From an uncultured delta proteobacterium (lineage in GTDB: Bacteria; Myxococcota_A; Polyangia; Polyangiales; Polyangiaceae): a stretch of DNA of 7,996 nucleotides. Below the pieces are notes generated by a model. It was not told where the DNA came from and ran no database searches. It saw only the letters and a list, made by a program, of their open reading frames with translations. The stretch lies in the NCBI GenBank assembly GCA_903893335.1, contig CAITLX010000770.1, positions 1-7,996 of the forward strand, given 5' to 3'. Position numbers and translations under genes: made by a program. The first letter of the stretch is position 1. Every line of letters begins with the position of its first letter. Shown here one piece after another: positions 1 to 6,732 of the stretch.

Positions 1-1
1 G

Positions 2-208
2 GCGTGGGGGCTCGTCGCACTCTACGTCGCGGTGTTCCCCGCGAACGTGAACATGGCCCTGCACGAGATTCAGCTCGGCGCGTCGCCGATCCCCGTCTGG
101 GCGATGTGGGCGCGGCTGCCGCTTCAGCTAGTCTTCGTAGCCACCGCCGCGTGGCTGGCGCGCGGGGAGCGCGGGGCGGCTCGCGGGCCTCTACCCCCGA
201 GGCGGTAA
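2..208 (+). CDS. DoxX-like integral membrane protein, 3' end only
   Basis: The frame is open from the window edge to a TAA at 206-208 and encodes the last 68 residues of a protein. Two segments are diagnostic to my eye: FPANVNMALH near residue 13 of the fragment and PVWAMWARLPLQ near residue 31, followed by a hydrophobic helix (LVFVATAAWLA) and a short basic tail. This is the usual C-terminal layout of small four-helix DoxX-family inner-membrane proteins, where FPAN-x-x-MA and LRLPLQ blocks recur. The family's biochemical role is poorly defined; some members are tied to thiol or sulfur metabolism, but nothing here fixes a substrate. The start and first helices lie outside the window. It converges on the minus-strand permease, with only 13 bases between the two stop codons and no visible terminator. 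The family call comes from motif memory and is fairly secure; function is not. Confidence 0.75.
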   Translation, partial: AWGLVALYVAVFPANVNMALHEIQLGASPIPVWAMWARLPLQLVFVATAAWLARGERGAARGPLPPRR

Positions 209-221
209 CCCAGAGGCGAGC

Positions 222-2819
222 TCACTCCCACGCCAGCGCGCGCGGCACCTCGAGGCGCGCGGCGTGCCTCGCGGGCAGGGCACCCGCGAGCGCCGCGAAG
301 CCGACGATCGTCGCGGCGAAGCGCGTCATGGCGGAGGGGTCGAACGCGAGCGGCACGTGCCAGCCGGTGGCGGCATAGCCGACGACCGAGACGAACACGG
401 CGGTGCAGGGGATGGAGGCGACGACCGCGATGAGCGCGGAGGCGAGCCCGAGGAAGGTCGCCTCGGCGAGCACCGCGACCGCGATCTGTCGGCGGGTGGC
501 GCCGATGGCGCGCAGCACGCCGATCTCGCGGACACGGTCGAGCACGGCCGAGAGCATCGTGCCGATGACGCCGAGCAGCGCGACGATGAGCGCGACGAGC
601 TCGCTGGCGCGCGTGACCTCGAACGTCTGCTCGATGGCCGAGTAGATCTCGGTCTTGAACGCTCGCGACGTCATGACGTAGAGGCCCGAGTCGCCCCCGG
701 CGGCGCCCGACGAGAGGCGACGGCGCGCGTCGGCGGCGAGCGCCTCGGGGTCGACGCCCGGCGCGGCGTAGAGGTCGAAGCCGTCGATGCGCTCGTCCTT
801 CCAGGCGTCGCGAAACCAGCGCGTGTCGATGAGCACGAAGCCCTGGTCGCTCGAGTAGTCGACCACGACGTTGCGCACCTCGAAGCGGCGCGGGCCCGCC
901 GGCGTGTCGAGCTCGAGCGTGTCGCCCGCGTGCACGCCGAGCTTGGCGCGCACGTTCTCGCTGACGAACACGCGCGGCGCGTCGGCGAGCACCCCCGGCT
1001 CGATGGGCGCCCCCTCGAGCACCTGGCGCCCGATGCCCGGGGCGCGCGTCAGGTAGTTGCGCGTGCCGAGCGCGAGCATCTCGATGCGCATGCCGCGGTG
1101 GGTCAGCGTGACGAAGCGCACCGGGTCGAGGTACGCGACGCCCTCCATGCCTTGCAGGCGCGGGAGCATCTCGGGGGCGAAGGGCACCGAGTGCTGGTCG
1201 GCGAGCGTCGAGCCGGCGGTGATGATGACGTCGGCGGGGATCGACTGCTCGACCCAGCGCGACATGCTGACCATGAACGACGAGCGGTAGCTCGCGACCG
1301 TCATGCTCGCCATCGCCGCGAGCATCAGTGCGGCGACCGTGAGCGTGCTGCGCCCGAGGTGGCGCGCGACGTTGTCGATGCCGAGCCGCACGGGCAGCCC
1401 GAACCAGCGCTGCGCCGCGCGCCACGCGACGCGGTGCAGCAGCACGACGAGCGCGGGCGTCGCGAGCGCGGCGGCGAGGTTCACCAGCCCGATGCCGACG
1501 AAGCCGGCCAGCAGCCCGCCGAGGTGCGCGAGCCACGCGACGACGAGCGCGACGAGGCCCGACGCCGCGAGCAGCCAGCGCGTCGGCACCCGGCCCCCGG
1601 CGTGCGCGTGGATGTCGCGGCGCATCGCGGCGACCGGGTCGGTGTGCGCGGCCGAGCGCGCGGGGAACCAGGCGGCGGCGACCGTCGCGGCGAGGCCGAC
1701 GACGAAGCCGGCGAGCGCGAGGCGCGCGCTGACGTGCGGCGAGGGGGGCGCGATCGCGGCGTAGAAGCGCGACACGCTCGGCTGCACGCTCGCGACCACC
1801 GCGCGCGCGAGCAGGCCGCCGAGCGGGACGCCGAGCGCGCCGCCGAGCGTGCCGAGCACCACGGCCTCGGCGAGGAAGACGGCGAGCACGCGGCGGCGCG
1901 AGACGCCGACGGCGCGCAGGATGCCGATCTCGCGGCGGCGCTCGGCGACGGCGATCGACACCGAGTTGTAGATGAGGAACATGCCGACCAGCAGCGCGAT
2001 GAAGCTGCTGACCTGGAGCCCGACCTGGAAGCTCGAGCTCATGCGCGCGATCTGCTCGCCGCGCCGCGACGGGCGCTCGACCGTGCCGTGGCCGGCCACG
2101 CGCGCGCGCAGCGCGTCGGCGACGGCGTCGACCGACGCGTGCTCGGCGAGCGCCACGTCGATGCGATCGGCGCGCCCCGAGCGCGCGAAGGCGAGCGCGG
2201 CTGCGTCGATGGAGAGCACCGCGACGCGCCCGCCGAACGCCTGCGAGGGGCCCGCCTCGGTCAGCACGGCCTCGACGTGGAACTCCTGCATGCCCGTCGC
2301 GGTGCGCAGCCGGAGCTTCGAGCCGGGCCCGAGGCCGCGCTCGCGCGCGAGCGTCGCGCCGACGAGCAGCGCGCGCGGATCGTTGGCGAAGCCGAGCGGA
2401 TCGGCCAGCACGTCCTCGCCCGAGCCGTGCGCGTAGGGCAGGAAGAAGAGGTCGCCGAGGAGATCGACGCCGAGGACCAGCACCCGCTCGCCGGGGCCCG
2501 AGGCGGCGCCCGGCACGTCGAGGTAGGTCGTCTGCTCGATGACGGCCGCGGCGTGCGCGACGCCCGGCGCGGTCGCGACGACGTCGACCAGATCGCGATC
2601 GACGCCGACCTCGCCCTGCACGACCTCGAGCGCGGCCTTGCCCGACGCGCGATCGACCAGCTCGCCGAACGCGCCGAGGATGCTCGCGTTGGCCGCCGCC
2701 ATGCCGACGAGCATCGCGACGCCGAGCGCGACGCCGAGCAGCGTGAGCAGCGACCGGATCGGCGCCGCGGTGATGCGGCGCAGCGAGACGAAGCGGACGA
2801 GCGCGCCGAGGCCGCTCAC
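222..2819 (-). CDS. FtsX/MacB-type ABC transporter permease, two modules fused
   Basis: This 865-residue inner-membrane permease is the partner of the ATPase just upstream. It begins at GTG 2819, whose GTGA overlaps the ATPase stop, which indicates translational coupling and decides the start. It contains two copies of the MacB-periplasmic-core plus FtsX layout. Module 1 has a first helix at about 22-44, a periplasmic domain at about 45-265 and three helices at about 271-385. Module 2 has a helix at about 492-512, a periplasmic domain at about 515-735 and helices at about 738-850. An extra hydrophobic pair at about 415-465 joins them, giving roughly ten membrane segments. Each FtsX domain carries the same cytoplasmic coupling motif: RRREIGILRAVGVSRRR at 294-310 and RVREIGVLRAIGATRRQ at 762-778. 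Known relatives (type VII ABC systems) work by mechanotransmission: LolCDE extracts lipoproteins and MacB expels substrates. The substrate here is unknown. A single polypeptide with both halves needs no second permease gene, and none is present. Confidence 0.93.
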   Translation of the reverse strand: MSGLGALVRFVSLRRITAAPIRSLLTLLGVALGVAMLVGMAAANASILGAFGELVDRASGKAALEVVQGEVGVDRDLVDVVATAPGVAHAAAVIEQTTYLDVPGAASGPGERVLVLGVDLLGDLFFLPYAHGSGEDVLADPLGFANDPRALLVGATLARERGLGPGSKLRLRTATGMQEFHVEAVLTEAGPSQAFGGRVAVLSIDAAALAFARSGRADRIDVALAEHASVDAVADALRARVAGHGTVERPSRRGEQIARMSSSFQVGLQVSSFIALLVGMFLIYNSVSIAVAERRREIGILRAVGVSRRRVLAVFLAEAVVLGTLGGALGVPLGGLLARAVVASVQPSVSRFYAAIAPPSPHVSARLALAGFVVGLAATVAAAWFPARSAAHTDPVAAMRRDIHAHAGGRVPTRWLLAASGLVALVVAWLAHLGGLLAGFVGIGLVNLAAALATPALVVLLHRVAWRAAQRWFGLPVRLGIDNVARHLGRSTLTVAALMLAAMASMTVASYRSSFMVSMSRWVEQSIPADVIITAGSTLADQHSVPFAPEMLPRLQGMEGVAYLDPVRFVTLTHRGMRIEMLALGTRNYLTRAPGIGRQVLEGAPIEPGVLADAPRVFVSENVRAKLGVHAGDTLELDTPAGPRRFEVRNVVVDYSSDQGFVLIDTRWFRDAWKDERIDGFDLYAAPGVDPEALAADARRRLSSGAAGGDSGLYVMTSRAFKTEIYSAIEQTFEVTRASELVALIVALLGVIGTMLSAVLDRVREIGVLRAIGATRRQIAVAVLAEATFLGLASALIAVVASIPCTAVFVSVVGYAATGWHVPLAFDPSAMTRFAATIVGFAALAGALPARHAARLEVPRALAWE

Positions 2820-3532
2820 GCCGCGGCCCCGGAGTCGGCGTCGACCACGCCGTCCTTCAGCGTCAGCACGCGATCGGCGCGCGCCGCGATGCGCGGGTCG
2901 TGCGTGACGAGCACGACGGTGCGCCGCGCGCTGCGCGCGCCGACCAGCAGCTCGAGCACGCCGTCGCCGGTGCGCGTGTCGAGGTTGCCCGTCGGCTCGT
3001 CGGCGAGCAGCAGCGGCGGGTCGAGCACGAGCGCGCGCGCGACCGCGACGCGCTGCATCTCGCCCCCCGAGAGCTGGTCGGGGCGGTGCGCCGCGCGCTT
3101 GCCGAGCCCGACCGCGTCGAGGTGCGCGAGGGCGGCGGCGCGCACCTCGGGGCTCGCGCGCCCCGAGAGCAGCGCGGGGAGCATCACGTTCTCGAGCGCC
3201 GAGAGCGTCGGCAGCAGGTTGAAGAACTGGAAGACGTAGCCGATGCGATCGCGGCGCAGCCGCGTGAGCGCGTCGTCGTCGAGCTTCGAGAGGTCCTCGC
3301 CGTGCACCCGCAGCGTGCCGCTCGTCGGCCGGTCGAGCGCGCCGACGAGGTGCAGCAGCGTCGATTTGCCCGACCCCGACGGGCCGACGATGGCGACGAG
3401 CTGACCGCGCGGGATGGTCAAGGACACGCCGCGCAGCGCCTCGACCGGCGTGCCACCCGCGTCGTCGTCGAGCGCACCTCCGTAGCGTTTGCGGACCTCG
3501 ACGAGCTCGACGACGGGCGGGGCAGCGTCCAT
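2816..3532 (-). CDS. ABC transporter ATP-binding protein, LolD/MacB type
   Basis: This 238-residue cytoplasmic ATPase drives the FtsX-type permease encoded immediately downstream. All nucleotide-binding motifs are intact: Walker A GPSGSGKST at 50-58, Q-loop Gln102 in FQFFNLLPTLSALENV, signature LSGGEMQRVAVARAL at 154-168, Walker B LLLADE at 174-179 with catalytic Glu179, D-loop GNLD at 182-185, and switch His211 in VTHD. The FQFFNLLPTLSALENV segment and the GNLDTRTGD block are typical of the LolD/MacB/FtsE branch of exporters. I chose ATG 3532. An in-frame GTG at 3541 would add three residues (MHP), and neither start has a Shine-Dalgarno site. A short acidic insert (LDDDAGG at 21-27) lies between the first beta strand and the Walker A region. 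The stop overlaps the permease start by 4 bases. Family assignment is secure; the transported substrate cannot be read from the ATPase. Confidence 0.95.
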   Translation of the reverse strand: MDAAPPVVELVEVRKRYGGALDDDAGGTPVEALRGVSLTIPRGQLVAIVGPSGSGKSTLLHLVGALDRPTSGTLRVHGEDLSKLDDDALTRLRRDRIGYVFQFFNLLPTLSALENVMLPALLSGRASPEVRAAALAHLDAVGLGKRAAHRPDQLSGGEMQRVAVARALVLDPPLLLADEPTGNLDTRTGDGVLELLVGARSARRTVVLVTHDPRIAARADRVLTLKDGVVDADSGAAA

Positions 3533-3541
3533 GGGATGCAC

Positions 3542-3570
3542 ACGATGCGGCCGCGGCGCCCCCGCGCCAA
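3542..3570 (-). promoter_or_regulatory. Candidate promoter for the ABC ATPase-permease pair
   Basis: On the minus strand, TTGGCG (3570-3565, four of six matches to TTGACA) is followed after 17 bases by CATCGT (3547-3542, three of six to TATAAT). The spacing is canonical, and the -10 ends 9 bases before ATG 3532, implying a leader of only a few bases. Both hexamers are weak and one of the hairpins lies inside the spacer, so this is tentative. Confidence 0.2.
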
Positions 3571-3587
3571 CCCCCGTCTCGACGGGG
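3555..3587 (-). other. Two adjacent hairpins between the lipoprotein and ABC genes
   Basis: The 81-base gap between the lipoprotein stop (3614) and the ATPase start (3532) contains two perfect inverted repeats. The upstream one in transcription order pairs CCCCGT with ACGGGG around a four-base loop (3572-3587; a seventh pair is possible). The second pairs GGCGC with GCGCC around four bases (3555-3568). Neither is followed by a T-run on the minus strand, so this is not a standard intrinsic terminator. The second hairpin sits 22 bases before the ATPase ATG. The pair could be an RNA-processing or partial-termination element that sets different levels for the two halves of the cluster, or could be chance in GC-rich DNA. 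Confidence 0.35.
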
Positions 3588-3613
3588 CGCTCGGCGGGAG
3601 GCCGGCGTCGTGC

Positions 3614-4639
3614 TCAGCGGTAGGTGGCCGAGAGCGTGATGCGCCGGGTCGCGGTCACGGTGTCGCCCGACGTGTCGGTGGCCGTCGCCGTCACGTCGAG
3701 CTCGCGCCCGAGCAGCTTCGTCTCGAGCGTCGTCACGTCGAGCGGCGCCGCGTCGAGCTGGAAGCGCAAGCCGTAGAGCTTGCACCAGCCCCCCTCGTCG
3801 GGCTCGAGCGAGAAGATCGTCTCGTAGGGCGTGATCGCGAGGCCCGACGTCGGCTCGACGGCGCGCAGCACCGTGCGCGTGCCGAGGCGGTGGAGGTTCT
3901 TCGCGCGCAGCGCGATCCAGACGTGGTGGCCACCCTGCGGGCCCGACTCGACCTGCTGCACGGCGAGGTCGTCGATGGGGGCGTAGTCGGCCTGCCCGGC
4001 GCCGACCACGAGCTCGGGCGTCTGGCCGAGCACCGGCTTGCAGGGTGGGTCGGGGCGGTCCTTCGCCCAGTCCGGGGTGTAGGGGTCGGCCGCGAGGAAC
4101 TGCGGATCGACGTAGGGCGACTGGCACCAGCCATCGACGCACGTGAGCGCCGCGTCGCAGGGGGGGCCGTCGATGGCGGGCCCCGCCTCGGCCCCCGCGT
4201 CGCCGTGGCCCGGCGCGACGGGGACGCACGACGACTGGAGCGACACGCGGTCGAGCAGCGTGTAGCCGCCGACCACCGACGTCGCCGCCTGGCGCACGAG
4301 CAGCGGCGCGGTCGCGGGCGCGCCCGGGACGAACGCCTCGAGCGTCACCGCGACGCGCGTGCCCGAGGGCAGGGCCTCGAACCAGAGCTCGACGGGGAAG
4401 GCGAGCGGGCTCGACGCCGACGCGGCGTACCAGCGGTCGCTGGTGGTCGCGCCGTCGGTCGCGAGCACCGCGTGCAGCCGGTCGAAATCGACGCCTGGGC
4501 GGAGATCGCCCGTGACGCCGAAGACGACCGAGCCGGTCAGCGGAGGCTTGGCGCCGGCGGGCGGGTCGTCGTGCGAGGTGCAGCCCGCGAGCGCGAGCGC
4601 AGCCGCGGCGAGCAGGGGGGCGAGGTCAGTCGACGACAC
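3614..4639 (-). CDS. Predicted lipoprotein with six extra cysteines, unknown function
   Basis: I do not recognise a named family for this 341-residue protein. The N-terminus is a lipoprotein signal: a hydrophobic stretch from about residue 6 ends in the lipobox LAGC with Cys20, followed by Thr at +2, so outer-membrane localisation is likely. A disordered Pro/Asp linker follows, then a probably beta-rich body. Besides Cys20 there are six cysteines (138, 161, 167, 172, 200, 286). Four cluster in the region around CDAALTCVDGWC, a pattern common in secreted myxobacterial lipoproteins. A QGGHHVWIALRAKN segment sits at 235-248. The C-terminal 40 residues alternate like Ig-type strands and end in Tyr-Arg. 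The start is GTG 4639, the only standard start that gives the signal peptide; it overlaps the end of dsbD by 14 bases, suggesting coupled translation. The signal's n-region (MSSTDLAP) unusually lacks Lys or Arg. The DsbD neighbour makes redox control of its cysteines plausible but unproven. Confidence 0.85.
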   Translation of the reverse strand: MSSTDLAPLLAAAALALAGCTSHDDPPAGAKPPLTGSVVFGVTGDLRPGVDFDRLHAVLATDGATTSDRWYAASASSPLAFPVELWFEALPSGTRVAVTLEAFVPGAPATAPLLVRQAATSVVGGYTLLDRVSLQSSCVPVAPGHGDAGAEAGPAIDGPPCDAALTCVDGWCQSPYVDPQFLAADPYTPDWAKDRPDPPCKPVLGQTPELVVGAGQADYAPIDDLAVQQVESGPQGGHHVWIALRAKNLHRLGTRTVLRAVEPTSGLAITPYETIFSLEPDEGGWCKLYGLRFQLDAAPLDVTTLETKLLGRELDVTATATDTSGDTVTATRRITLSATYR

Positions 4640-5852
4640 GGATCGCCGAGAGGAAGCGGGCAGGCGGGACGAACTCGGTGAAGCGGGCCTGCTCCTGGCC
4701 GTCGCTGCCGACGACGACGACGGTGGGCAGGCCGCGTACGCGGTAGCGGTCCTTGATGGCCTCGATCTGCGGGTCGTCGTCGTGCGTGGCGTCGACCTTC
4801 ACGGCGACGAAGCGCGCCGCCTCGGCCATGACGCTCGGGTCGGCGAAGGTCTCGCGCGAGAGCTCGTTGCAGGCGCCGCACCACTCGGCCGTGAAGTCGA
4901 CGAGCAGCGGGCGGTGCTCGGAGGCGGCGCGCGCGCGCCCCGCGGCCTCCGAGTGCTCCCACGAAAGCTGCGTGCGCGGAAGCTGCACCCACGCGATGAG
5001 CGCGAAGGCGCCGAGCGTCGTCGCGAGCACGCCCGCGGCCTTGCGCGCCCGCACGAGCCGAGCCGGGTCGTCGAACGAGAGATGCACCGCGCCGAGCACG
5101 AGCCCGACGGTGACCAACGCGCCGGCGGCGACCGCGTAGCCCGCGCCCGGGCGCGCCACATGCGCGAGGGGGGGCACGGCGTTCTTCAGGAAGTAGAGGG
5201 CCGTCACGCTCAGCACGAGGCCGAAGAACGACTTCACCCCCACCATCCACTTGCCCCCCTTGGGCAGCCGGACGGCGAAGGTGCCGACGACCCAGAAGGG
5301 CACGCCGAGCCCGAGCGAGAACGCGAAGAGCGCGCCGGCGCCGAGCGTCGCGCTGCGGACCTTCGCGATCCAGAGCAGGATGCCCGTGAGCACCGGGCCG
5401 GTGCAGGGGGCGGCGACCACGCCGCTGACGAGGCCGAGCAGGAACGCGCCGCCGTAGCCGATGCCGCCGACCGCGGCGAGGCGGTTGGTCAGGCTCGACG
5501 GCAGCACGAACTCGAACGCGCCGAACATCGACGCGGCGAGCGCGAGGAAGACCAGCGAGATGAGCACCACGACCCACGGCTTGGAGAGCGCGGTGCCGAA
5601 GACGTTGCCCGTCAGGCCGGCCACGACGCCGAGCGGCGTGAACATCGCCGCGATGCCGAGCACGAACGCCGTCGAGAGCGCCATCGCCTGCCAGCGCGAG
5701 CGCGTCGCGCGCGCGCCGAAGACGCTGACCGTGATGGCGACCATGGGGTAGACGCACGGCGTCAGGCTGGTGAGCAGGCCGCCTGCGAACGCGGCGGAGG
5801 CGGCGTAGAGCGGCCCGTGCTCGAGGGCTCGGGTGAAGGCGTCGCCGGGCAT
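4626..5852 (-). CDS. dsbD: DsbD-type thiol:disulfide interchange protein lacking the N-terminal alpha domain
   Basis: This 408-residue inner-membrane protein should carry electrons from cytoplasmic thioredoxin to periplasmic thiols. The DsbD/CcdA transmembrane domain spans about 13-290 with eight or so helices and both redox cysteines: Cys33 in LTSLTPCVYPM and Cys150 in VVAAPCTGPVL. After a hydrophilic linker comes a thioredoxin-fold gamma domain (about 312-408) with the CxxC motif AEWCGACNELSRETFADP (Cys325, Cys328) and the cis-proline loop RGLPTV (Pro376). E. coli DsbD has an additional periplasmic alpha domain in front of the membrane part; here the start leads almost directly into the first helix, so alpha is absent or encoded elsewhere. 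I chose ATG 5852. The frame runs open to 6077, but the extra 75 residues are Arg/Ser/Pro-rich, lie inside the TPR gene and contain no signal or domain. It starts 37 bases after the TPR stop and overlaps the next lipoprotein by 14 bases. Confidence 0.93.
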   Translation of the reverse strand: MPGDAFTRALEHGPLYAASAAFAGGLLTSLTPCVYPMVAITVSVFGARATRSRWQAMALSTAFVLGIAAMFTPLGVVAGLTGNVFGTALSKPWVVVLISLVFLALAASMFGAFEFVLPSSLTNRLAAVGGIGYGGAFLLGLVSGVVAAPCTGPVLTGILLWIAKVRSATLGAGALFAFSLGLGVPFWVVGTFAVRLPKGGKWMVGVKSFFGLVLSVTALYFLKNAVPPLAHVARPGAGYAVAAGALVTVGLVLGAVHLSFDDPARLVRARKAAGVLATTLGAFALIAWVQLPRTQLSWEHSEAAGRARAASEHRPLLVDFTAEWCGACNELSRETFADPSVMAEAARFVAVKVDATHDDDPQIEAIKDRYRVRGLPTVVVVGSDGQEQARFTEFVPPARFLSAIRVVD

Positions 5853-5859
5853 CGCGCGG

Positions 5860-5865
5860 AGGATA
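5860..5865 (-). promoter_or_regulatory. Candidate -10 element just before dsbD
   Basis: The minus strand reads TATCCT (5865-5860), four of six to TATAAT, exactly 7 bases before ATG 5852. Initiation at the usual distance would give a leaderless dsbD message. No good -35 hexamer lies 16-19 bases upstream, so the site may be weak or fortuitous, and read-through from the TPR gene is an alternative. Confidence 0.25.
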
Positions 5866-5889
5866 GCCCGTGCGGGGCGCGCGCGGCAG

Positions 5890-6633
5890 TCAGTTGCCGC
5901 GCAGGCGCGCGAGCGTGCACCGCGCCTCATCGACCTCGCCGGCGAGCGCGATGGCGAGCGCGACGCGCCCCGAGGTGGTGCGCTCGACGAACGCCTCGAG
6001 GTGGGCCTCGGCCTCCTCGCGGCGCCCTGCCCAGGCGCAGAGCCGGCCGAGCACGAAGCGGCCGTAGCCTCGGCCACACGGGGCGCTCTCGAGGCGCGCG
6101 ATGGCGTCGGGGATGCCGCGCGCCGGCGCCCCGGCGCCCGCCGAGCGCGCCAGCAGGAGGTGCCCGACGTACAGCGGCCGGTCGGTGGTGCCCCACCGAC
6201 TCGCGCGCGCGAGCACGTCGACCGCCTCGGCGTGGCGTCCCGCGAGGTAGTAGAGGCCGCCCAGCGTCCACTGGTGGAAGGCGCGGCGGCTCGCGGGGCC
6301 CGAGCGGGCCGCGAGCCGCAGGTGGCCGACGGCGCGATCGACGTCGCCGAGCGCCTGGCACGAGCGCGCGGCGTCCTGGTGCGCGACGTCGGGCAGCACG
6401 TCGAGCGCGATCATCTGCGTGGCGACCTCGAGCGACTGCTCGAAGCGGCGCCCCTCGAAATGCGCGAGGTAGAGCTGCCGCAGCAGCATCGCCTGCGTGG
6501 TCGGGTCGAGCGGCGCCCGGCCCGCCAGGCCGAGCTGCGCGTACTTGGCGCGGGTGGCAGCCGAGCGTGCGCAGACGGCCTTCTGCAGGTGTTGCTCCGG
6601 GCTCGTCGGGGCGACCTCGCGTGCGCGTCGCAC
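5890..6633 (-). CDS. Tetratricopeptide-repeat protein, cytoplasmic
   Basis: This 247-residue protein has no signal peptide or membrane segment and is built of paired helices of TPR type. TPR-like units can be seen at about 54-80 (around LAHFEGRRFEQSLEVA), 84-112 (ALGDVDRAVGHLRLAA), 118-147 (YLAGRHAEAVDVLARA) and 191-218 (WAGRREEAEAHLEAF). TPR proteins are scaffolds for protein-protein contacts; no enzyme motif is present and the partner cannot be deduced. I chose GTG 6633 because a good promoter -10 lies just upstream and the protein then begins immediately with repeat-like sequence. The frame continues open to 7407, but that extension is Arg-rich antisense to the two small lipoproteins. It is the first gene of the minus-strand block, 37 bases before dsbD, and diverges from the plus-strand lipoprotein at 6733. 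A role in regulating or assembling the following envelope proteins is possible but only suggested by position. Confidence 0.85.
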   Translation of the reverse strand: MRRAREVAPTSPEQHLQKAVCARSAATRAKYAQLGLAGRAPLDPTTQAMLLRQLYLAHFEGRRFEQSLEVATQMIALDVLPDVAHQDAARSCQALGDVDRAVGHLRLAARSGPASRRAFHQWTLGGLYYLAGRHAEAVDVLARASRWGTTDRPLYVGHLLLARSAGAGAPARGIPDAIARLESAPCGRGYGRFVLGRLCAWAGRREEAEAHLEAFVERTTSGRVALAIALAGEVDEARCTLARLRGN

Positions 6634-6639
6634 CCAGGA

Positions 6640-6667
6640 AGGGTAGCAAACCCTGCACATGCGTCCA
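6640..6667 (-). promoter_or_regulatory. Candidate extended -10 promoter of the TPR-dsbD block, leaderless
   Basis: On the minus strand TGGACG (6667-6662, four of six to TTGACA) is followed after 16 bases by TACCCT (6645-6640), preceded by TGC so that it forms an extended -10. Counting 7 bases on from the -10 places the likely start of transcription at the G of GTG 6633. The surrounding 6640-6680 stretch is visibly less GC-rich than the rest of the window. A small inverted repeat, AGGGT-5 bases-ACCCT (6640-6654), overlaps the -10 and might bind a regulator. Confidence 0.45.
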
Positions 6668-6682
6668 GAAACCGGCCCTTGG

Positions 6683-6696
6683 GCGCTCCGGAGCGC
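6683..6696. promoter_or_regulatory. Perfect 14-base palindrome in the divergent intergenic region
   Basis: GCGCTCCGGAGCGC is its own reverse complement. It lies in the 99 bases between the divergent starts at 6633 and 6733, 15 bases upstream of the TPR gene's candidate -35. This is a typical place for a dimeric repressor or activator. GC-rich palindromes also arise by chance here, and no second copy is seen in the window. Confidence 0.3.
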
Positions 6697-6732
6697 TTGC
6701 TCTCCGCGCTTCGAGCCCCCATGGTGCGCCCG

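Noticed and set aside
209..221. A shared terminator between the convergent DoxX-like and permease genes
   Set aside because: The gap is only 13 bases and has no inverted repeat or T-run on either strand.
124..1536. A 470-codon minus-strand frame overlapping the permease in another frame
   Set aside because: It reads as Arg/Ala-rich low complexity and is out of frame with the clear FtsX and MacB-core sequence at the same place.
264..3239. A 991-codon plus-strand open frame antisense to the permease and ATPase
   Set aside because: It is antisense to two proteins with full motif sets, and its translation is Arg/Glu/Asp/Ala-rich low-complexity sequence with no domain. Strong third-position GC bias removes stop codons from the opposite strand.
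5853..6077. An N-terminal extension of DsbD that might hold the alpha domain
   Set aside because: The 75 residues are Arg/Ser/Pro-rich, too short for an alpha domain, have no signal peptide and overlap the TPR coding region.
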